DNA of 64,000 nucleotides from Acanthaster planci (Eukaryota; Echinodermata; Asteroidea; Valvatida; Acanthasteridae). Below the pieces are notes generated by a model. The model had not been told where the DNA came from and searched no databases. It was given only the letters and a program-made list of their open reading frames with translations. The DNA is taken from NCBI RefSeq assembly GCF_001949145.1, contig NW_019091355.1, positions 5,529,926 to 5,593,925 on the forward strand, written 5' to 3'. The translations under genes were made by a program, and so were the position numbers. Below are positions 1-13,488 of this stretch, piece by piece (positions within the stretch are counted from its first letter, which is position 1; every line of letters begins with the position of its first letter).

Positions 1-127
1 ATTCCTAAAGACTTTGAACTGAAGACGGGCTGCCAATAGAGGATCTACTGTGTTCAGCTGGTTTATACTTGCATTTTCACCGAAACACTTGTGCTGTGTA
101 ATGATGTGCATGAGGTGCCCAGTAACG

Positions 128-390
128 TATTCAGCCTTTGGTGTGGGGGGGGTCTAAAGCGAATGCGGCTTCGGGCTTATTTGACATGATGTTTGGGGAA
201 GAAGAAATATCAAAAGTCTTACGGTCCCGAAATCCCAGCGTTTATTTCATGGTGTTGTTTTCATACATGGTTTTGGTGCTTATATTTGATATATGAATAT
301 GAAAGTAAAAATTAAATAAATGATAAATAAATAGTAGAATACAAGTAAAAGTGAAAAATCCGGGAGGGGCAAGTTAACCCCCCCCCGGCT
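128..390 (-). repeat. Dispersed repeat family A, copy 1 (minus orientation)
   Basis: Read on the minus strand, this stretch shares a series of ordered blocks with 5415-5665. These are an AACTTGCCCC block next to a C or G tract, then ATCAAATATNAGCACCAAAA, then an ACACCAYGAAATAAA block, then CTTTTGATATTT followed by CATCATGTCRAATAAG, then a GARGCYG block. The order is kept while the spacers differ, so the two copies are homologous but old. No open frame or terminal repeat was found. It is probably part of a transposable element. The element class is not recognised. Confidence 0.55.
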
Positions 391-463
391 GGATGAGCCA
401 CTGTGAGCTGAGGGCCGCGATATCATGTTAAGTCTCAATGCAACAGCCGTCGGTAGATTGACA

Positions 464-482
464 TTTCATTCATTCATTCAAC
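464..482. repeat. Short (CATT)n microsatellite
   Basis: About four to five CATT units in a row, with one interruption. It is a simple repeat with no coding context. Confidence 0.6.
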
Positions 483-3400
483 ACCTCCGAAACTACAGGC
501 ACCAACCAGCGGACAACCGTTCCTCGGGTCCTCGGATGCAATAGTTGTGGGGTTGACGCCTTGCCGACCTTGAAGATAACTGAGCTAGAGGAGCTTTTCC
601 AGCCTCCCAACTACCTCCCTAGCGTAATCTGCCACCTGCGCACGTTTGACGCTTAAAGGGCCGCTGCGGTCCTTACTAATCTTGCCTAATGTGTGCTGGG
701 AGGACATGATGCAGTTGTGACATAACGCTGTCACAAACGATGTGCGCGCGCGTGCGCACGTAACAAAAGGGTAATCTTAGCACGGGTTAATTTAAGCCCG
801 TGACAAAATAGCTGTGAAGTTGGAGCTTCCCAAGGACCATTTGTTTTCCGGTCTTTGCACTATTGGTCAGCCACCAGACTGTGAGATCCCGTTTTACAGA
901 GACAGATATCTCATACCTCATGAGACTAATTGGATAGTTATTATTTGTAGAAGGATCCGCTGTTTTGTTTAAGTTTATCACAAAATTAATATCTCTGACC
1001 CTGACTCATTTCCACTCACTATTGTTTTGTGACAATAATGCTCAGACGAGCTTTGTTAATAATCATTAAGGCTACGTTTGAATGTCATTTTATTTTGTTT
1101 TTTTATTCACGTTTGATCTGGGAAAGAAAATGTTTAATTCAACCAAGCAGTATATACCGTTCTCTGTATATAGGAAATCAAACTTGACATAGGAAGGCAA
1201 GCGGTCTCGACGGAAAGGCGTTGAGCGCTTATAAAAACGGGGTCATGTGTTGGAGTCTTGGCACTGATGTATTATACGTTAGTACATACATTTGCTGTTA
1301 TTTGATTGAGTGAAATAATGTAGCACTGTCTGGACTCATCTCTGGCAAAATTGTTCTGGACAAAATTCAGCGCAAGCTTTGTCAAAGTGATGAAATTCCT
1401 TTTATAATATCGTGAGTTCCATTGCGTGACCGTGCGGTGAATGGAGCGTAGCTTCTCTTTAACAGGCTTAATAGTTGACTGGTCTTCATCGCTTGTCGTC
1501 AAGCATCGGCCGCCACTCATCTTCGACTGAGATGAGGGGTGTAATTAAACATGAAGGAGCCCTACACGCTGGGGCGTTCATTAATAATTGGCGAGCGGCT
1601 GAACTTGGCAACCGTCTCGAGGGACTGGAAGGGTCCGGTGTAGCAAGGCATCACGATCTGTGACGCCAGCGATGCACGTTCGGCCCCGTTTCCACTGTTG
1701 ATCAGCTGAGTAAGGCATGCTGGAAATCTTCCCAAATTGGGAGATGTCGCTTCCCAGACTTCAGCCTCAGGCTCCAGCTGGAGAAGGTTGAAAGTTTCAA
1801 AACTGGTGTTACCACAATGAAACTGTTGCTTACCCGAACTCTAAAACCTGCCCTTGAACCCGGGCCCCGTCATCGTATTTTGCCCTCCTGTTTTGTACTC
1901 TTATCAAAACCAGTAAAACTGTGCGTTGTAAAAGACATAATTATGCTCGTTTTTGTAGAAAACTCGAGACTTTGGATCTGCGATGGCATTTAGATTTGCC
2001 ATAATAATTAGAAAGAGCTACATCATAGGACAAGAAAAAAGTCTTGCAGATAAAGATGAAGTGTCTAAAATGTCAGGATTCAGAGGTTTATCACTTAGAT
2101 ATCGCAAGTTCGTTAGTATGATGAGATAGTACTGAGTACCGAATGTGACGTCATTTTCAACCAGGAAGTGTAGTGCAAATGAAAGGAGTACGCGCGCGTG
2201 TTGGTTCACACACTGGTTCTCTCGTAATGCCTTTTACCCACGTAAGTGTGTGCGTGACGTATTCACTTCTGTGCTCTGTAGCTAACTACATAGCCTGCAG
2301 TTTGACAAAAATTGTATCAAGATAGCGTCATTTTATGCCCCTCTTATTGCAGACACCGTGTAAAAACGTTAATAGAAGAGCTTATATTTTTAGGTATGGT
2401 CAGGTATTCATTCAAAGAAACACAAAATACAAGCGCCCCAACAAATCCCTCAACTGACCCTAACTACACATCCCACCGGCCAGATGGTTCCTCTACACAG
2501 GCACATGCACAAAGCTAGGAGAAAGTGTGTGCGTTACATGGTTCTTGACTGGCTCGCTGCTCCAAAAAAGTGATTTGGAATGAATTTAAGCCCAATAGTT
2601 GCCGCTCCCTAACGACAGCCCAAGTCGTGTTGCCATTTTCGGTCGTGAACTCTGTCCACCTAACCCGACTTCTTCTGCAGCCGTCAGTATCGTTTCTATT
2701 TTCTTCGGAAGGGGTGAATGAATCATTACTTGAGAAGTCGACGAATCAATCATCTTCACAGCATTTCCCGAGCATGTGAAAGCAATTTTAAGTACCTGAA
2801 AAAACCCCTCGCCTAGTGACATTCATATGACATATTAATAACAGCTCATACCACTCGGCGTTAGAAGCACATATAATTATGCCCTTTCTCGTTCGCAGCC
2901 CGAGACTGCCCGTCCATTAGACGAGCTGACTCCATCTTTACGTATTAAGTTTGCTCCAAGGCGCTCAGAATTCATTTTCCCCCTTCTCTGGCCCTCCCTT
3001 GTCCATCGGACTTTTTCGGCTGAATGATTCCCGGGGAACCTCCTTGCCCCGTGCGATGTCCGATGGAAGCGGCCATGCACGATGCCGACTCAGTCGTGTT
3101 GGTCGACTGCATGTAGGCGTATGCGCGGCCGGCTGAGTGATTTTGCTTGAAGACGGCTGGGCGCTTTGGCCGCATGGCGACTGTGTCTGCTCATATGCTC
3201 GCTGACCGTATAAACCTCGTAATCACTGACCATAGTTTTCAACATGAATTAAGTGCTTCGAGTGCAGGTTCAGTTGGAGCGCGTGGGAGAGATAATCTCA
3301 TCCAAGTAGAGAACTCGGAGATTCTCGAAAGTAAGTCAGTTAAGTGTTCCATGGCACTAGGAATGCCTGCTTGTGAATAATAACCCCTCAATATCCTGTT

Positions 3401-5414
3401 ATTTCATCTGTAAAGTATACCACCACAGACTATGGTCTATGACTGCAAACAATCTCATTTTAAGAGCTAAAAACTTTTTAGACTTTTCTGCACATTTGTT
3501 TCTATCGTTTATCTAGCTCAGTTGTTGGGACCAGTGCTAAGGCTATAAACCATTGTGCCTTTGCAGTAGGCCTACAGGGCCTATATGTACTTACTGACGG
3601 GATGTACCAGCCTTGGTAAGATGGTCGGTTCAAGGTTTCAAGAAAAACATTACTACATAATTATCTCCCCTGTAGGTGTTTTTGATTCTCTGTCGCTTCT
3701 GTACACGGTTAGGTGTTTTCTGATTGGAGGAAGCTCCACCAATAGCGTATTTCCAGCTATCAATCTTAAGTCTAGTATCGAGACGTATGGTTGGTCTCTT
3801 CCTGAGCATGTGCAGTGCAAACCGGTATCTGTACCAAAGGATATTTGTTGTTATACGTGTAAAACTTGGTAATAAGTCGCAATGAATTAGCACACGAAAA
3901 AACGAAGTTGTTGACTGATGAGTGTGCCTTTATATGCAACTTGCCTTTCTTCGATAATATTGGCTTTATGCGAAAACGTGGATCATTGATATCGCTTTCT
4001 GGCGTCGTGGCCAACGCACTTTTTCGCTTTTGAATTTCTGAAAATGCACACAAAAACTTGTTTACTGCCGTTCTGTCGGAAATCCACTTATCTTACACCA
4101 ACACAGTCCCTGGCAGATGGTTGCCTATAAATCATTCATTATTATGCGGATGTCCCGGCCATCGAAAATACTCATCAGTTTGCCACACACCGTGGCGTTT
4201 CATTCAAGCTGTCAAAAATGGCGCATCACTGTCGCCACTGTCATAGTTCGCCGTGCAGGCCGGCCTTTTCACAGCAGCCCGCGGGGTCACTACGCATGAC
4301 CGATTGCGCCTCCCATTGCCTTCATCCCCAGAGTTTCAGTCGCGCTGACGCGCGGCCCTCTTTTGTTGGAATTTGCTGCCCCTTAGTGACTAAACTTTAC
4401 ATGCCCAGCCGATCAAAGTGGACCGCCTCAACGCATCGTTATACCGCCTGTGCTCAACGCTCTACAGCCTTATACTTCCAATACCAAAGGGGTGGGAGTC
4501 TTTTTCTGGTTGGTTGTAAAATAGGAACAAAAGGATATTGTGAGAACATGAGCGGTGGAAGTATATGTTTAGTGTTTTTGTGGTAATCGTTTCCTGTGGG
4601 TGCACTTTTGGAGCCAGCCCGAGGCAGTTCTAGTCATAAACGATATTTGACAGAAATATTTCCTCAAAATGGCATGGTCTATTTCGTGCTTCTGTTTCAC
4701 AGTCCTTTGTTGTTATTGTAAGATACATATTTTTTACTCTTTCTTTATTCATATTTATTTCAAATCCAAAGTACACTGGCCCAGGCTGGTTTAACACTGC
4801 CCAACTAGTGTTCCTGGCTTGCTGTGCTTTCCCTCCAAATTTGATGATGCTTGAAAATGTTCAAATGTACCTCCGAAAAATACGAGCTACAAAAAATTTA
4901 AAGAGGAAAAGTCGGCATGTGATAAACTAATTACAATTTGTATGGAGGGCCTGTCATGTAATTCGTTTCGTGCTCTCAACTCAGCGTCGTAATTTTTAAT
5001 CAGCCTGGACTCTGTAATCGTAATGTGATTAGCGAAGAACGAGAATTTCGAGCGATGGGGGAAACCAACGCTATTCAAGGGCCGGCAGCAAAAGGCAGGC
5101 AGCGTTAAGCCAGTAGAACACGCTATTGCTACTCAACATTACCTAAGAACAAAGAAGTAGGCATTGGCTGTCATAACTCTTTGCTTGAATCGGGCTCCTT
5201 TTATCTCGTGATCATCAAAAGCAAGATCGACGCCACGTCTTTTATTTTAGTCATTCTTTTCATTTCACTTATTGAAAAATCTTTAAGCTTTATGATTCGT
5301 TTGGCCTTCAACACATTGTGTATACCTGCAACCCTCAGTCTATCTGGGCAGACTTGTTTTCATAATCTCTCATCTGTTCACTTAAAGTTTCTTTGAAATA
5401 CTTCATTTCGGTGG

Positions 5415-5665
5415 AGTATCCAGCGGGAGAGGGGGAGGGGGAACAACTTGCCCCCCCCCCCTGACAGGTTTTTTAAAATCAAATGTTAAAAATCTATTTT
5501 TGAATCAAATATTAGCACCAAAATCCTATGAAGGCAACACCACGAAATAAAAGTAAGGATGTGGGGACTGTGTGTGGGCAAGGCTTTTGATATTTTTCTC
5601 CTTGGACATCATGTCGAATAAGAACGAGGCTGTTGTTTCCTGACGATTTTTTTTTACTATAGAAT
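5415..5665 (+). repeat. Dispersed repeat family A, copy 2 (plus orientation)
   Basis: This is the counterpart of 128-390 in the opposite orientation. It shares the blocks AACTTGCCCC, ATCAAATATTAGCACCAAAA, ACACCACGAAATAAA, GGCTTTTGATATTT and CATCATGTCGAATAAG in the same order. An 11-base C tract (5451-5461) sits near one end. No coding potential was seen. It is probably a fragment of a transposable element, inferred only from its repetition in the window. Confidence 0.55.
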
Positions 5666-5721
5666 ACCTTTTAGATGAGTGGGAAAAAGGTAATCGGTAT
5701 ATTTATTTATCAAATAAATAG

Positions 5722-5900
5722 GCTTTTGATATTCCCCCCCCCATTATCATGTTGAATGAGCCCGAAGCCGCTTTAAATCCCTTTGAAAAAAATCCTCCAG
5801 AACCACGATTGTAGCTTTTTTTAAAGTAAGTTTCCCAGCGTGTTGTGTAAAAACGAACTTTTGTGTACTGGACATTCGGAGGCCGATCTCTTTCCTTCGA
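5722..5900 (+). repeat. Third partial copy of family A fused to repeat family B
   Basis: The first 65 bases repeat the end of family A: GGCTTTTGATATT, a C tract, ATCATGTTGAATGAG, then CCCGAAGCCGC, which also occurs on the minus strand of copy 1. From about 5785 the sequence changes to another repeat, which recurs near 45075-45190. The shared words there include CCACGATTNTAGC, TTCCC(C)AGC and TGTTNTGTAAA. Two repeat families are therefore adjacent here, or they are parts of one longer element. No coding capacity was seen. Confidence 0.45.
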
Positions 5901-8900
5901 TCGATGAAAACGCCTTCGGGTACCAATGAGCCCACAGGTACACCAGCCATTGAAAAGGTCTGTGTCATCCGTTGTATCGATTGCACTTCCGGGTAAGGGA
6001 CCAGCGAGCTTTCCTTCCTCATTGATCGGCGGCGCGGGCTTTATGTAAATATGTAATACACACCCACTGCCGGGAGAGAAGTGGATCTATATCGCATATG
6101 CCTAAACCGTGCATCAGTGCCAAATTCGAAATTTCTGGAATTTCACGAAAGCATTAATTTAAAAAGTCCACATTATGAATAACTGTTATTTTGTATAGGG
6201 ATTATGCTCATCATGTCACTGTTTTCGCTTATTCAGTGCAAATACAAAACTCTGATATCGAACAGAGCCGTTGCTTCGTTTTATGCAGTCAAGTGGAACA
6301 CATGGTTTACCCATGGAACAGTAAAAACACGATCCAAAATCTCGACGTATTTCTCCTTGTGACCGAGACACTGTTGCAGTCATGTCACCGGGTGAGTTTA
6401 TCGTTTTTTGTTTTCTCACGGTGTGTCATTTTCCTCCTATTTTAAGGGGCATTCGCATATCGGATAGGAGTTCGACAAAGCTGGGAAATCCAGGGCCTAT
6501 GTATTTTCGGGAAGATATGCGTTTTAGACTTTAGAGAGAGTCGAGACGGATTTACCGTGCTACATTTGGACTAAAAAATGTCATGAAAATGCCAAACCGT
6601 AAAAAAGGCGTGTCCTATCCTTTTGGGGGATGCGTTGACATAACACGGGAAAAATAAGAGGACCATTAAGGTTTGCATCTTCTATATTCAGAAATCCTAA
6701 AATCATGTGGCTTAAATGGGGTCAAGACCTCCGAGCGTCCGATGGAGTATGGAAGTCGGACTGTAATATCATGCAAAACTGGTTGGAGTTTGCGGCCCCG
6801 ACACAGAAATCGATACAGCGAACACCAGTGAGATGAAACTAGTGAAGACATAATATTGGGACCAAGGCACCATCCCCGTGCAGCCGACCGCGCTGGATTC
6901 TTCATTATGAGCTGGACTCGTCAGCGGGCACAAGAATTCCGCCTTTGAAAAGTCCGCCAGCCGCGCAGCGGAGCGGCCCAGAAAAAAATCCACCCTGATG
7001 AATGCCTCCATTCGCCCGGACTGTCAGCCGGATTTGCCTCGCGCGTCGGCCGGCTTAAGGACAAATCGAAGGCACCGGCAAAATAATTGGAGAAAAGGCC
7101 GCTGGCCATCAAGCAGAGATGGAAAGCCGTCAGATCTGAAGACAAAGTTTGGCCCAGTTCATAAAAAAAAGGAAAATACAAAATATTTGTTGGAAAAGAC
7201 TAATTAGAGAGAATTGACATTCAGCGTCCAGATGTTTCTGATGGATTCAGATAATCATTTCGGTCACAGTTTTTATGATATTAACGATATTGACTGTTCA
7301 TAAGAGAGAAAAATAGTTAAGGTGATCATAAATCATATTGTAACTGCGCCTGAACATCGATCGGTGCCGGCTAAATTGTATGAAGTTAGACAAAACTGGC
7401 AACTGATCAAAAATACACTCTTCCCATTTCTTGCGTCGAGCGTGGTTTCTGCAACCGTCAAACTCGCCTAGACCTATACAGAATATATTAACAAAGAACA
7501 GGCCAGCTAATAACAAACATAAATTTTGGCACTCTTCATACTTCAAGCATCCGTAGTTTCGTCTTCAACTTCTACCATTCTGAAATAAAAAAAGACAGCC
7601 TCGGTAGTCGCTCCACAGCAAATTATTGTTCAGATTTTTCGAGCCTTTAAAGCATTTATAGCTTAATCATTAAGACGTCTAGGTTTCAACAAGATTCTTC
7701 CATGTTTTGCTGCATCTTAATTTAATTTCTGTTCTTGTAAATTCCAAAGGCGATGTACTGCTTGTCTAACAGTGGTCAGACCCCAAACTTCTTCTGCCAG
7801 ACTTTCCTGTCAGATATGTATTTCCCTTTTCATTTTGTAATCAAGCAGTTTAATGGCCAGTCTATCTGGACCGCTCTCGCAAATCTATCTCCCCTCATAA
7901 ATGAATGCCCGAAGCTCTACCACACCGCATTTTTTTTTTATTTCAAAAATAAATTTGTCAAATTTGACGCGATGTTTTTTTTCCAATTAACCCCGCTGCC
8001 TCGGGTCAGGCATGGCATGTTTCCACCCGCCGCCCCCTCACGATTCCACATAGTTGTCACCTTTGAAAGCTTTTTTTTTATTCACTAGTTTTTCAAGACG
8101 CTTCCTTTTTTATTGGTTTGTTACGGTTGCAGCCGGGGAAAATAATACGGTCGTCCTTTTCAAATTGCCTTGGCTTGTCATCTTTCCGGGATCCGGCGGC
8201 AAGATCTCGGTTCCTACAGTCGAAAAAAAAAAAGCCCAGAAAAACGCACATCGTCCAGTGGAAAAGGTCACATCTCTAATCTCTCGTCTATATCGCACTT
8301 AATAAAAGCGAAATATCCAAAAACAAAATCAGGAAAAAACAACGCAGGAGACAAACAACCGAGATGAAGAGAAAATTTCATCGATGACACGAGATTGAAT
8401 AAAAGGTGTTGCAATCCTACAGCCGCCGAAGTGGAAGAAATTCCTGCCGTTTCATCCGGAGAATGGAGATATGTCAAACGCTCGGCTTGTTTCAGAAAGC
8501 CATAGAGTTCTCATAACTGGGGGAAAGCAAGACAGGCGAAAAAAAGGCATGAAAAGCAGAATTAGGGGGGAAGCGGTTCGGTTGGCTTGTTGGTCAAGGT
8601 GATTGGGCATTGGGACCTTTTTCTAAATTGTGCGCTTATGTGCCGACATCTGGTCTTCCCGCGTAGCCCCAATCTAGCAAAACGCAAGCGTGATTTACAG
8701 TATCTCCGCTGTAAATTAAGGGCCGACACTATGTTCGACCAAGGGTCCGGTGAGAGAAATATAGGTTGTCTATTGAATTTTGGTGCGCTTGATTTTAACC
8801 TGGTGACCGCAAGAGACACCTTTTGACTAAACGGTCTACGTTGCATACATGATTCTCATCTGTCATAACCATCTTTTGAAGTATGAGACACAGAACTGTA

Positions 8901-11900
8901 TTGGGGACTTCTGTGTTACACAGGGGTACAGACTCAATACGAATTTCATGTAGTCAACGCCTGATACCGGCGGTATATTTGCCGTCTCTTTCAGATCAGA
9001 GACTGAGAGCAGTAATATCTTGTTACAAGCTTCGCATACCCTCGCCATATAGGGCTTACACGCTTTTGTCATGGAACCAACCAAGGCGTATAATTATTGT
9101 ATGTAATACGCGTGTCGTTCTTCAGTCTGTTCAAGGTTTCGCACCTGGATGAGCAATCTTGCGGCTATGGCTCTAGGTTTTACCATTGGCAGTCAATGGC
9201 CGTAGCCGTTGACAAAATGCGTTTTTCCCAAAAGGCTGTGCGTGTCCCATGAACGCTTTAGCCGCGTAGGACCCACTGAGACCCGAATTTATCTTTCAAC
9301 CCCCATAAAAATTCTATTCATAACCTAGTTTCATTCAACAACGCCTATTGGACTATTGCTAGACAAGGATCTACTAGCTTGGTAGCTCCGTACAATTGGA
9401 CCATATTTCAAACACGAAAGTAACATCCAGACCCCTGGAGTGGCACTTTAAACCGAGTAATTCACTCGCCGAAGTGGGGAGACCGTCTATCGACCACATT
9501 TCACGTCCCGTGGATGGCCCTCGTGTCTTCCTTTGCTCCGTTGTTGTCCGGGGTCTCCCTATCAGTTCGGCGGGCGGTCATTAATAACGGCAGCTATCGC
9601 AACCCACCCTCCGCCTGGCTTCGCCTTTGATACCCAGGCATGGCCCATCATCTGGCCTCATTACGGGAAACAAATTGCCCTAATGAGCTTATTGGCATGC
9701 CCGGACTGTCCCGCTAAACCCACACGCTCAACACTTTGGACTCATTGTCTGCCATTAATCACGCATCAAGCCCAACCCAAGACTATTGCCTGCTATTGTT
9801 TATCATCATGGTATAACTATTCCGCCATCCATTAAGGATATTCCCCCCCCCCTCCGCTGATTACCGCTGCCACCTCGGAGAAGAAGAATTTAATTTGTCC
9901 AGTTATTTTGTCACCCCCCCCCCGCTGGGGTTATCAAAATTTTGGTCAGATCGTAGTGCTTCTGTAACAGTAGTCAGTAACAAAAGCCTATAAATACCTC
10001 CTGACTTTTTGGAAATCTACAATGACGTCTTCAGTCATTGGATTTATAGCGGCCCCCTTTTAAAAGCTGTTATTGCGAAGTACAAATAGATAACAAGTCG
10101 GAATTGCAAGACAAACAACGCAATTAAAACGATAAGGGCTTTACAAGATAAACACTAGGGGGTCTTGGGGCAAAATGAATGGTTTCAAGTACAATATTTT
10201 GGGCCGGTTTTTGTATCGCTGCTCTGATCACATTTGTCTTTTGCTGACCAAGTAACCCCAACCCAGTGCATGCTTTAACCAGGTATGAAATGAGTCGGCA
10301 ATTGCTAATGCTTTATTATTAATTACATGCCAAAACGATCAAAAAATGGAGGAAATTAAATATCAAAGTACTTGTATTTTACGTGTAATAAGCTGATAAG
10401 GTAGGATATGTTGACCTTTGGCCGTGTATAGCACGATTCGGCGGGGTGATCTTCTTAAACGGACACGGCTAATGAAAGGAAATGGATATGCAATCGTTGT
10501 CTGTACTTTGTACAATAGAGTTTGTTTGTCTGTTGTTCGCTACTCCAATATCCACCTGTCCATTATGGCTGGCGACCTTGCGCCCATGTCGAAAGCTTTT
10601 AAAATCGATTTTGTTTCAGAGCCCAAGTGATTGATGGTGTTTTTGTAGTCAGCAAAATTTAAGGGTATTGTAAGTTACAGGAAAATGTATTGGATAACAA
10701 AAGTTTGTAACCAAATGCTGGTGATATTCCGCAGAAGTTGTGGACGGAGTGACTTTGATCAGGGAGAGCGTGGGGCGCTGTCACTTAGGCGAATTCTCAA
10801 CCGCCACTCGCGTGTTATCGCAACTTGTGCGATTATTAAATCATGCACGAATAGCCAGCCTTTTGTCGGTGAAAATTTCTCAATAAAAAGATCGCAAAGA
10901 TAACACTGCATTCACCTGTCCTTGTCCGACAAACCCCCGTACCTGCAATCCGCGGGTTGATAATAATACCCCCCTACACCGGCTACAAAATCTCTTTCAG
11001 TCCCCGGCGAGAATTAACTCGGTCTTGCCCCAGGTTTCTCGGCCGGCTCCCGGCTACGAGATCTTATCGATACTTTTTGTCCCGTGTTGAGTGCAGCCTA
11101 TAGATCGGAGCGAACTTGCAAACAATCCCCCGCTTCTATTGTGGATATGGCGGACGGACTTTAATATGGAGCACGAATCGGCGATAACTCCGATCCCCCC
11201 CCCACTCCCGTTTGATGGAGTTACACTGACGCAGGTGAAAGGGTGAGGATGTCCAACCCGAAATTGAAGAAGCGATCATTGTGAGTGTGTCTCATCGCAT
11301 CCCAGGCTCCTGATGTCATGGGTTAGTGAACTAGGAAAGATGATCAATCTAAAAAAAAGATTTTGCCGGGAAACAATATGGGCCTCACAACGGGCAGATT
11401 CCGCCCTGGAGAGATCCCACCTACTTTACGGCGGCTCGAGCCTCCCAGACTTGCCAAGGTTCAATGTACGCTTTACCTCAACCCGGTCCCGAGCTTCATA
11501 ATTTTCTTTGCCCAGCTAAATGGTTTTTGTCTATGATTTCTTGCAAATGGAATTATATCCGGAGACTCATTAGGAGTGGATTGAATCAAAGTGTACCGAT
11601 ATTAGACGAAAGGCCATGCATATTGGATCTGAAAAATTCTTCTCGTTTCTTTTTCATCTACATGTATGTCTTCAGTCAAGGCCGAACAATATCCTTGTAA
11701 TGTCTCAGTCCAACTTAATTTCATTTATCCGATTGAAATATCTAGCACTTTAAACCAGTTAGAATTAAGTATCCCGTAGATAGAAAATAGGCTGCTCGAA
11801 TTATAAATACAGTTTTTTATGCTGAAAGGAAAAAAATCTTGTAGGCCATATGTTCTACCCTGATGAAACAGATACTGCACATTGTATAGCAAATAAAAAT

Positions 11901-13460
11901 ATTCACCAGTACATGTGGTGCGCAGTGGAGAATGTCGCAACAAAACTTGGATGAAAACCTTGTTCTCAGGTATTGTGCGTCGCTCACTTTGAGAAAATTC
12001 TTGGGTGCTAAATTCGATCTTCCATCCGAAACAAAAAGAAATAGATGGTGCACCACTTACTTACTTGTTTCGGAGCAATTAATTTTTAAGGGTTCAAAAA
12101 TCAAAAATATAGTGAACGAGGCTGAATGCTTTAAATCCCCCAATTTTAGATTCGAAATTTCGGATATTGTTTTGTTCAGCTAGCATGTTCGAATGCCTGC
12201 TTGGAACGTGCGCATGAACGCGTGGGAACTCAACGTGTGGAGATAATTTTTTAATCAAGAATCCAGTCATAAAAAATGTAAGAATGCTATGCCCTGTCAT
12301 AAAAATAATAATGTAGTCTTTTTATTTGACCTATTAATTAAAATATTCCCCAAACACGGCTATGGCCTAAAAGGAAGTACATGTATTAAGAACCAGATAG
12401 ATAAACATTTAGAGTGGAATTGTCTTTGACAACGAAAAAAATACAACCAGAAGCAGGAATTATGCATGATGCTGAGAATTTTATGACCGGCACCGCACAA
12501 CATGGATCCAAGTTACGGTCCATGCTTACTTACTCTGAATGGAATGGACAGTGCAGATGCGATATATCAGTTGAAGTCATTCCTGTTGGGTGCATTATTA
12601 TTCTCGTTTCGATTTATTTTCACCAATAGAGCTGTCAGCTGGTCAGATTCAGTGACATTTTCCGTAACTGTACGAAACGATTATATGTCATTTGGGGTTC
12701 TACATGCAGAGTATATGCAACTTATCCAAAAATGATTGGTTTGTGAATACTTTCAGAGCAGTGAGTGTACATGTAAATGAAGATAGATTTCAAACAAAAA
12801 ACGGAAGAACCTTACGCAAAGTTCAACAATGGTGAGACAAGCCAGTCGTAATGAATGTGTCATCGGTGAGGAATATCTGTTTGAAGTGGACGAGGCAGAC
12901 AGGTCATGTTTATAAAAAAACAGTGGTGCATGAAACGATACATCGTTCATTGAATGAATCAATCATCCCAGAGATATTTTTCAAAGCCTGTCCAAAACTT
13001 AATTGGTCTTGGATCCGCGCCTTCTTTTGTCAAGATTCAAGGCAATGTAGCCAAACCGATCTCAATTAAAACAGTAACAAAAGTTCTATCAACTTGTCAA
13101 CGCTCATTTGCGGGTAAAAACAAAAACGTCGAAGGAAAGATAGTTTCAACAGATGTGACAAGAATTATTTGTACTGTAGTTGTATTTCCAAGACCTGAAA
13201 GTGTGGATATCGAGTGCTTGCAGGTGTAATTTATCAAATGATTTCCGAGTGCTGAACTGCCTCACAAGCGACATCTGACTTCTACAGGGATATTAATAGA
13301 TCTTGTTGCCGGCCTCCGCTAACGACACACAAACCACTCTTCCTGTGAACGCTGAAGCTGCACGCCAAGATAAATACTCATTGGAGAATGGACCGGTTAC
13401 TTATCTCCAGATGCCAATCAGAAGCAATCGTCACAAACAGCAGTGAAGAAAAAACTTATC

Positions 13461-13488
13461 ATAATAATAATAATAATTATTATTATTA
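13461..13488. repeat. Self-complementary (ATA)n/(TAT)n tract
   Basis: A run of ATA triplets is followed directly by TTA/TAT triplets, so the tract can fold back on itself. It is a simple AT-rich repeat. Confidence 0.6.

Noticed and set aside
4218-4586. A 122-codon plus-strand open frame with Cys and His residues
   Set aside because: The Cys/His residues do not form a zinc-finger pattern, and several other frames overlap it.
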